A DNA stretch of 64,000 bases, taken from assembly GCF_900169065.1 (NCBI RefSeq), contig NZ_FXZB01000014.1, forward strand, positions 1 to 64,000. The letters run 5' to 3'. The notes under the pieces are model-generated. The model worked only from the letters and a program-made list of their open reading frames with translations, was not told the origin of the DNA and did not search any database. The DNA comes from Brevibacterium aurantiacum (GTDB lineage: Bacteria > Actinomycetota > Actinomycetes > Actinomycetales > Brevibacteriaceae). How positions within the stretch are numbered: the first letter of the stretch is position 1; the number at the start of each line of letters is the position of its first letter. The position numbers and the translations under genes were made by a program. Below, one piece after another: positions 60,868 through 64,000 of this stretch.

Positions 60868-62208
60868 GTGATCGAGAAGAAATCCATTCGCACCGCAATC
60901 GGCGGCACCACAGTCGGCAACTTCATGGAATGGTTCGACTTCGGCGTCTACGGTTACCTGGCAGTCACCATGACCACGGTCTTCACCGAAGGCATGGACC
61001 GGCAGATGGGTCTCCTCGTCACCCTGTTCGGCTTCGCGGTCTCCTTCCTCGTCCGTCCTCTCGGCGGCATGGTCCTCGGGCCGCTGGGTGACAAGATCGG
61101 TCGCCAGAAGGTCCTCTTCTTCACCATGGCCACGATGGCCACCGCTACCGCGCTCATCGGCGTCCTGCCCACCGCGGCCCAGATCGGCCTGTGGGTGATC
61201 ATTCCCCTCTACCTGCTCAAGATGATCCAGGGATTCTCAACCGGCGGCGACTACGCCGGTGCGACCACCTACGTCTCCGAGTTCGCCCCCGACAAGTCGC
61301 GTGGCTTCTGGGCCTCCTGGCTCGACGTCGGCTCCTACCTCGGCTTCGCAGCCGGTGCAGGCACCGTCGCCATCACCACCGTCATCTCCACGAGCGTCGC
61401 CGGAGAGAACGCTATGGTCGACGGCGGTTGGAGGATCCCGTTCCTCATCGCGATCCCCCTCGGTGCCGTCGCCATCTGGTTCCGACTCAAGATCCCCGAG
61501 ACACCCAGCTTCGAAGCCAACGTGGCCGAGGGCCTCGATGTGAAGGTCAAGGACGACAAGTACGCTCGCCACGGCCTCATCGGCGTCATCCGCCACTTCT
61601 GGAAAGAGATCCTCATCGGCATCGCCATCGTCGCCGGTTCACAGACGGTGGGCTACGCCCTCACAAGCTTCATGCCGACGTATCTCGAGGAGACGGTCAA
61701 GGTCTCGAACGTCCAGGCGGCCGTGGCCACAATTCCGGTGCTCGTCGTCATGTCCCTGTGCCTGCCGCTGATCGGACGTCTCTCCGACAAGATCGGCCGC
61801 AAGAAGGTCTTCCTCATCGCTGCAGGACTGACGATCGTACTGATGGTCCCGGCCTTCGCAGTCATGCAGATCGGCGAGATGTGGGCCGTCGTCATCGCGC
61901 TGTTCATGGTGGCTCTGCCGGCCGGCTTCAACATCGGCGTCTCCCTGTTCGGCGGCACCACGCCGCTGTTCAGCCAGGCGCTCATCGACCTCACCGGCAA
62001 CTCGTACATGCCTGCGTTCTACATCATGTTCTTCTCGGTCATCGCCTTCGTGGCGGTGCTCCTGATGAAGGAATCGGCGCACAGGCCGCTGCTCGGTTCG
62101 TTCCCGACAGTCGCTACACACGAGGAAGCGGTCGAGCTCGTTCGCACCCAGGATGACAATCCGGACCTCGATCCGGACACCATGCCGATCCCGGTCGTGA
62201 AGGTGTGA
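60868..62208 (+). CDS. MHS-family MFS symporter (ProP/ShiA-like), 5'-truncated by mobile element
   Basis: About 446 residues with 12 helices of the metabolite:H+ symporter family. Characteristic: GGTTVGNFMEWFDFGVYGYLAVTM at TM1, RPLGGMVLGPLGDKIGRQKVLF with the MFS loop motif, IQGFSTGGDYAGATTYVSEFAP, and SDKIGRKKVF at the second-half loop. It lost its own start and the first ~35 residues to the IS481-like insertion. The GTG at 60868 keeps every transmembrane segment, but its ribosome-binding site (AGAGG, 14 bases upstream) is poor. Betaine/proline or a related solute is the likely cargo; the GntR and OYE genes next door suggest an amine or methylammonium compound. Expression now may depend on the element. 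Confidence 0.85.
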   Translation: MIEKKSIRTAIGGTTVGNFMEWFDFGVYGYLAVTMTTVFTEGMDRQMGLLVTLFGFAVSFLVRPLGGMVLGPLGDKIGRQKVLFFTMATMATATALIGVLPTAAQIGLWVIIPLYLLKMIQGFSTGGDYAGATTYVSEFAPDKSRGFWASWLDVGSYLGFAAGAGTVAITTVISTSVAGENAMVDGGWRIPFLIAIPLGAVAIWFRLKIPETPSFEANVAEGLDVKVKDDKYARHGLIGVIRHFWKEILIGIAIVAGSQTVGYALTSFMPTYLEETVKVSNVQAAVATIPVLVVMSLCLPLIGRLSDKIGRKKVFLIAAGLTIVLMVPAFAVMQIGEMWAVVIALFMVALPAGFNIGVSLFGGTTPLFSQALIDLTGNSYMPAFYIMFFSVIAFVAVLLMKESAHRPLLGSFPTVATHEEAVELVRTQDDNPDLDPDTMPIPVVKV

Positions 62209-62254
62209 TCCGCAGTCGCAACAGGACCGCCGAACAGTCCTGACCATCGCCGAG

Positions 62255-62284
62255 GCGGTCGCTCCCATCCGTGGGGGCGACCGC
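62255..62284. terminator. Hairpin between convergent transporter and GntR genes
   Basis: GCGGTCGCTCCC (62255-62266) pairs with GGGGGCGACCGC (62273-62284), 12 bp with one G-T wobble and a 6-base loop. It is suited to terminate both convergent genes. Confidence 0.6.
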
Positions 62285-62334
62285 TTCGTCGTGCACCTCC
62301 CAGTCCAGTTCGCTTCCCCGACCTCAGTGGGTAG

Positions 62335-63087
62335 CTAGAGGTTCTCGGTCCGCCTGAAGTAGAAGAGATTGTCGATGACCAGGGCCTGCGCCTCGGCCGA
62401 CCGGCCGGCTTCGATGAGCCCGACGAGGTCGACGATCTGCTGTGCCGATTCAGCGTCGACGATGGCGGCGATCGAGTGGGCCGCGAAGACTCGCGACTGG
62501 TCACGCAACCGCAGACTGATGTCGGCTGCCCGGCGGCCAAGACCGTGCTCGAGCAGATGCTCGTGGAAGAGTCGATCGGCAGTCATGAAGCCGATCGTGT
62601 CGTCCTCGTGCGCCGCTGCCAAAGCGGCCTCGGCGTGCGTGCGAAGATCGCCGAGGGCGGCCTCACTCGCCGCCGGATCCTCACTGGCCCGGGCACACAG
62701 CGCGTCGACCGCAGGTCCGGCGAGCAGGGCGCGGATGCGGATGATCTCCTCCAGGTCCTCTCGCGTGACCGGCACCAGGCGGAATCCGCGGTTGGGCACG
62801 GCCTCGACTGTCCCCTCGGCGACGAGAGACATCATGGCCTCTCTGACTGGGCTCAGGGACATGCCCAGCTGCTTGGCCAGTCCTGCCGCCGAATAGATCG
62901 TGTCCTCGTCGAGGTCACCGGTCGTGATCGCATGGCGAATGACGATGAGCGCGTGCTCCCGCAGCGTCGGGGCCGTCTCAGGTCGAGCTGGGAGCGACGC
63001 GCGACTGCCCGACGCGTGGCCTCCCAATGCACGACTGCCCGAGGCCGGGCCCTTCGCTTCAGGTGCTGCTGATTCGCTGGTGACCAA
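62335..63087 (-). CDS. GntR family regulator (FCD domain)
   Basis: A 250-residue GntR/FadR-type regulator. An extended Ala/Gly/Ser N-terminus (about 40 residues) precedes the winged helix (LREHALIVIRHAITTGDLDEDTIYSAAGLAKQLGMSLSPVREAMMSLVAEGTVEAVPNRGFRLVPV). The FCD effector domain follows with its metal-binding histidine region ADRLFHEHLLEHGLG. The TTG at 63087 is chosen because GAAGGAG lies 4-5 bases upstream; no family similarity exists before it. It is divergent from the flavoprotein gene and likely regulates it and perhaps the transporter. Confidence 0.88.
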   Translation of the reverse strand: MVTSESAAPEAKGPASGSRALGGHASGSRASLPARPETAPTLREHALIVIRHAITTGDLDEDTIYSAAGLAKQLGMSLSPVREAMMSLVAEGTVEAVPNRGFRLVPVTREDLEEIIRIRALLAGPAVDALCARASEDPAASEAALGDLRTHAEAALAAAHEDDTIGFMTADRLFHEHLLEHGLGRRAADISLRLRDQSRVFAAHSIAAIVDAESAQQIVDLVGLIEAGRSAEAQALVIDNLFYFRRTENL

Positions 63088-63254
63088 AATTCTCCTTCGA
63101 TGACTATTGACAGCATAACCACGACGACTCACGATTGAGTGAAGTAATCGGTTATCGACTACTCTCATTTCGATCAAGTCGAATTGAGCTCGTCGACACC
63201 ACAGCGTGGTCGCCGCGAAGCGGCCACTGTCGTTCCTGCGAAGAAGGAGGAACC

Positions 63255-64000
63255 TTGTCCCTCGACCCCCTGCTCCAGCCGTTCACTCTGGGTCCGGTTC
63301 AGCTCAAGAACCGCATCGTCTCCACCGCGCATGAGCCGGCCTACACCGAGCTCGGAATGCCCAAAGACCGCTACCGCCTCTATCACCGGGAGAAGGCACG
63401 CGGCGGAGTCGGACTGACGATGACGGCCGGATCGGCCATCGTGTCCAAGGACTCCCCCGCCGCCTTCGGCAATGTCGACCTCTCCACCGACGAGGTGATT
63501 CCCTGGTTGGCCGCCATCGCCGATGACTGCCATGCCGAGGGCACGGCAGTGATGATCCAACTCACCCATCTGGGCCCGCGCAACTCCAACTTCACCGCCG
63601 ACTGGCTGCCGCTGATCTCCGCCAGCCGCCACCGCGAACCCACCCACCGGTCCTTTACGAAGGCCATGGAAGAGTTCGACATCGAGCGGGTGGTCGACGA
63701 TTTCGCCGCAGCGACAGCTCGAGTCAAGGCCGCGGGCTTCGACGGCCTCGAATTCCTGCACACCGGCCACCTCGTCGACTACTTCTTCGCCTCGCGATTC
63801 AATGAGCGCGAGGACGAGTACAACGGGGACCTGGCAGCCCGGATGCGCTTCCCGCTCCAGATCATCGATGCCATGCGCGGAGCCTCGGACGGGCTCGCCC
63901 TCGGCGTTCGCATGTCCGTGCTCGAACAGCTCGAAGACGGGATCACCGAGGAGGCCTCCATCGAGGTGCTCAAGGAGTATGCCGCCCACGGCGTCGACTT
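63255..64000 (+). CDS. Old Yellow Enzyme-family NADH:flavin oxidoreductase (partial)
   Basis: The frame starts at TTG 63255 after GAAGGAGG and is open to the window edge (about 248 residues seen). The TIM-barrel start FTLGPVQLKNRIVSTAHEPAYTELGMPKDRYRLYH, then RGGVGLTMTAGSAIV, IQLTHLGPRNSN and FDGLEFLHTGHLVDYFFASRFNERED match the OYE family, in particular the long members with C-terminal FeS and FAD/NAD domains (dienoyl-CoA reductase, trimethylamine and methyl-amine dehydrogenase relatives). The variant LTHLGPRNSN in place of the usual LxHxGR is notable. The C-terminal part is outside the window. Confidence 0.9.
   Translation, partial: MSLDPLLQPFTLGPVQLKNRIVSTAHEPAYTELGMPKDRYRLYHREKARGGVGLTMTAGSAIVSKDSPAAFGNVDLSTDEVIPWLAAIADDCHAEGTAVMIQLTHLGPRNSNFTADWLPLISASRHREPTHRSFTKAMEEFDIERVVDDFAAATARVKAAGFDGLEFLHTGHLVDYFFASRFNEREDEYNGDLAARMRFPLQIIDAMRGASDGLALGVRMSVLEQLEDGITEEASIEVLKEYAAHGVD

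Overview
The window reads as chromosomal DNA from a high-GC Gram-positive actinobacterium. The gene content (SigK/RskA-type sigma and anti-sigma pair, WYL regulators, ATGA-coupled operons, GTG and TTG starts, strong GC3 bias) would fit Brevibacterium or a close relative; that placement is inference from gene style, not from a marker gene. No rRNA, tRNA or CRISPR array was seen.

Layout. 1-719: no convincing gene, AT-rich for this genome. 0.7-11.2 kb: housekeeping and stress genes (RecQ, a truncated glyoxalase-fold gene, three separate OsmC/Ohr-type genes, a CPBP protease, an Lrp regulator divergent from kynureninase, an MFS exporter, a cysteine hydrolase, PPK2, a TRIC channel). 11.3-15.4 kb: a SigK-like regulon made of a membrane/Tat molybdopterin oxidoreductase, a fasciclin lipoprotein, an ECF sigma factor and its RskA-type anti-sigma; two SigK-type promoters can be read directly. 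15.4-38.1 kb: one large N-heterocycle catabolic locus. It holds an NCS2 nucleobase permease, a three-subunit molybdenum hydroxylase, CoxG, an amidase, a PucR regulator, DUF2877 (AllH/YlbF-like), an FdrA-YlbE (AllF-AllG) fusion, and a tightly overlapped operon hyuA-hyuB-carbamate kinase-mocA-moxR-VWA-xdhC. The combined logic is: import a ring, hydroxylate it, open the cyclic imide at ATP cost, phosphorolyse the resulting ureido acid to carbamoyl phosphate, recover ATP with carbamate kinase, and deamidate the remaining amide.

38.2-43.5 kb: a NmrA-like protein, a histidine kinase/response regulator pair and a NatAB-like ABC exporter. 43.7-47.8 kb: a comparatively AT-rich surface-protein operon with a SipW-type signal peptidase, two small SipW-dependent secreted proteins, a larger membrane-tethered protein and an LPRTG cell-wall protein. 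This resembles the logic of TasA/SipW fibre loci but in an actinobacterial form. 47.8-55.7 kb: GNAT, a second ABC exporter, an aminotransferase, TauE/SafE plus Rrf2, and LysR divergent from an Orn/Lys/Arg decarboxylase. 55.9-57.8 kb: a sigma-70-like protein fused to a membrane segment and a long acidic/Pro-rich tail.

58.1-62.2 kb: an MHS-type transporter gene interrupted near codon 29 by a 2,581-bp IS481-family element. Its 19-bp terminal inverted repeats and 6-bp target duplication (CTTAGA) can be placed to the base. Besides the transposase it carries a WYL regulator and a RidA-family gene as cargo. Excising the element and one CTTAGA copy restores the transporter frame. 62.3-64 kb: a GntR/FCD regulator divergent from an Old-Yellow-Enzyme-family flavoprotein that runs off the window.
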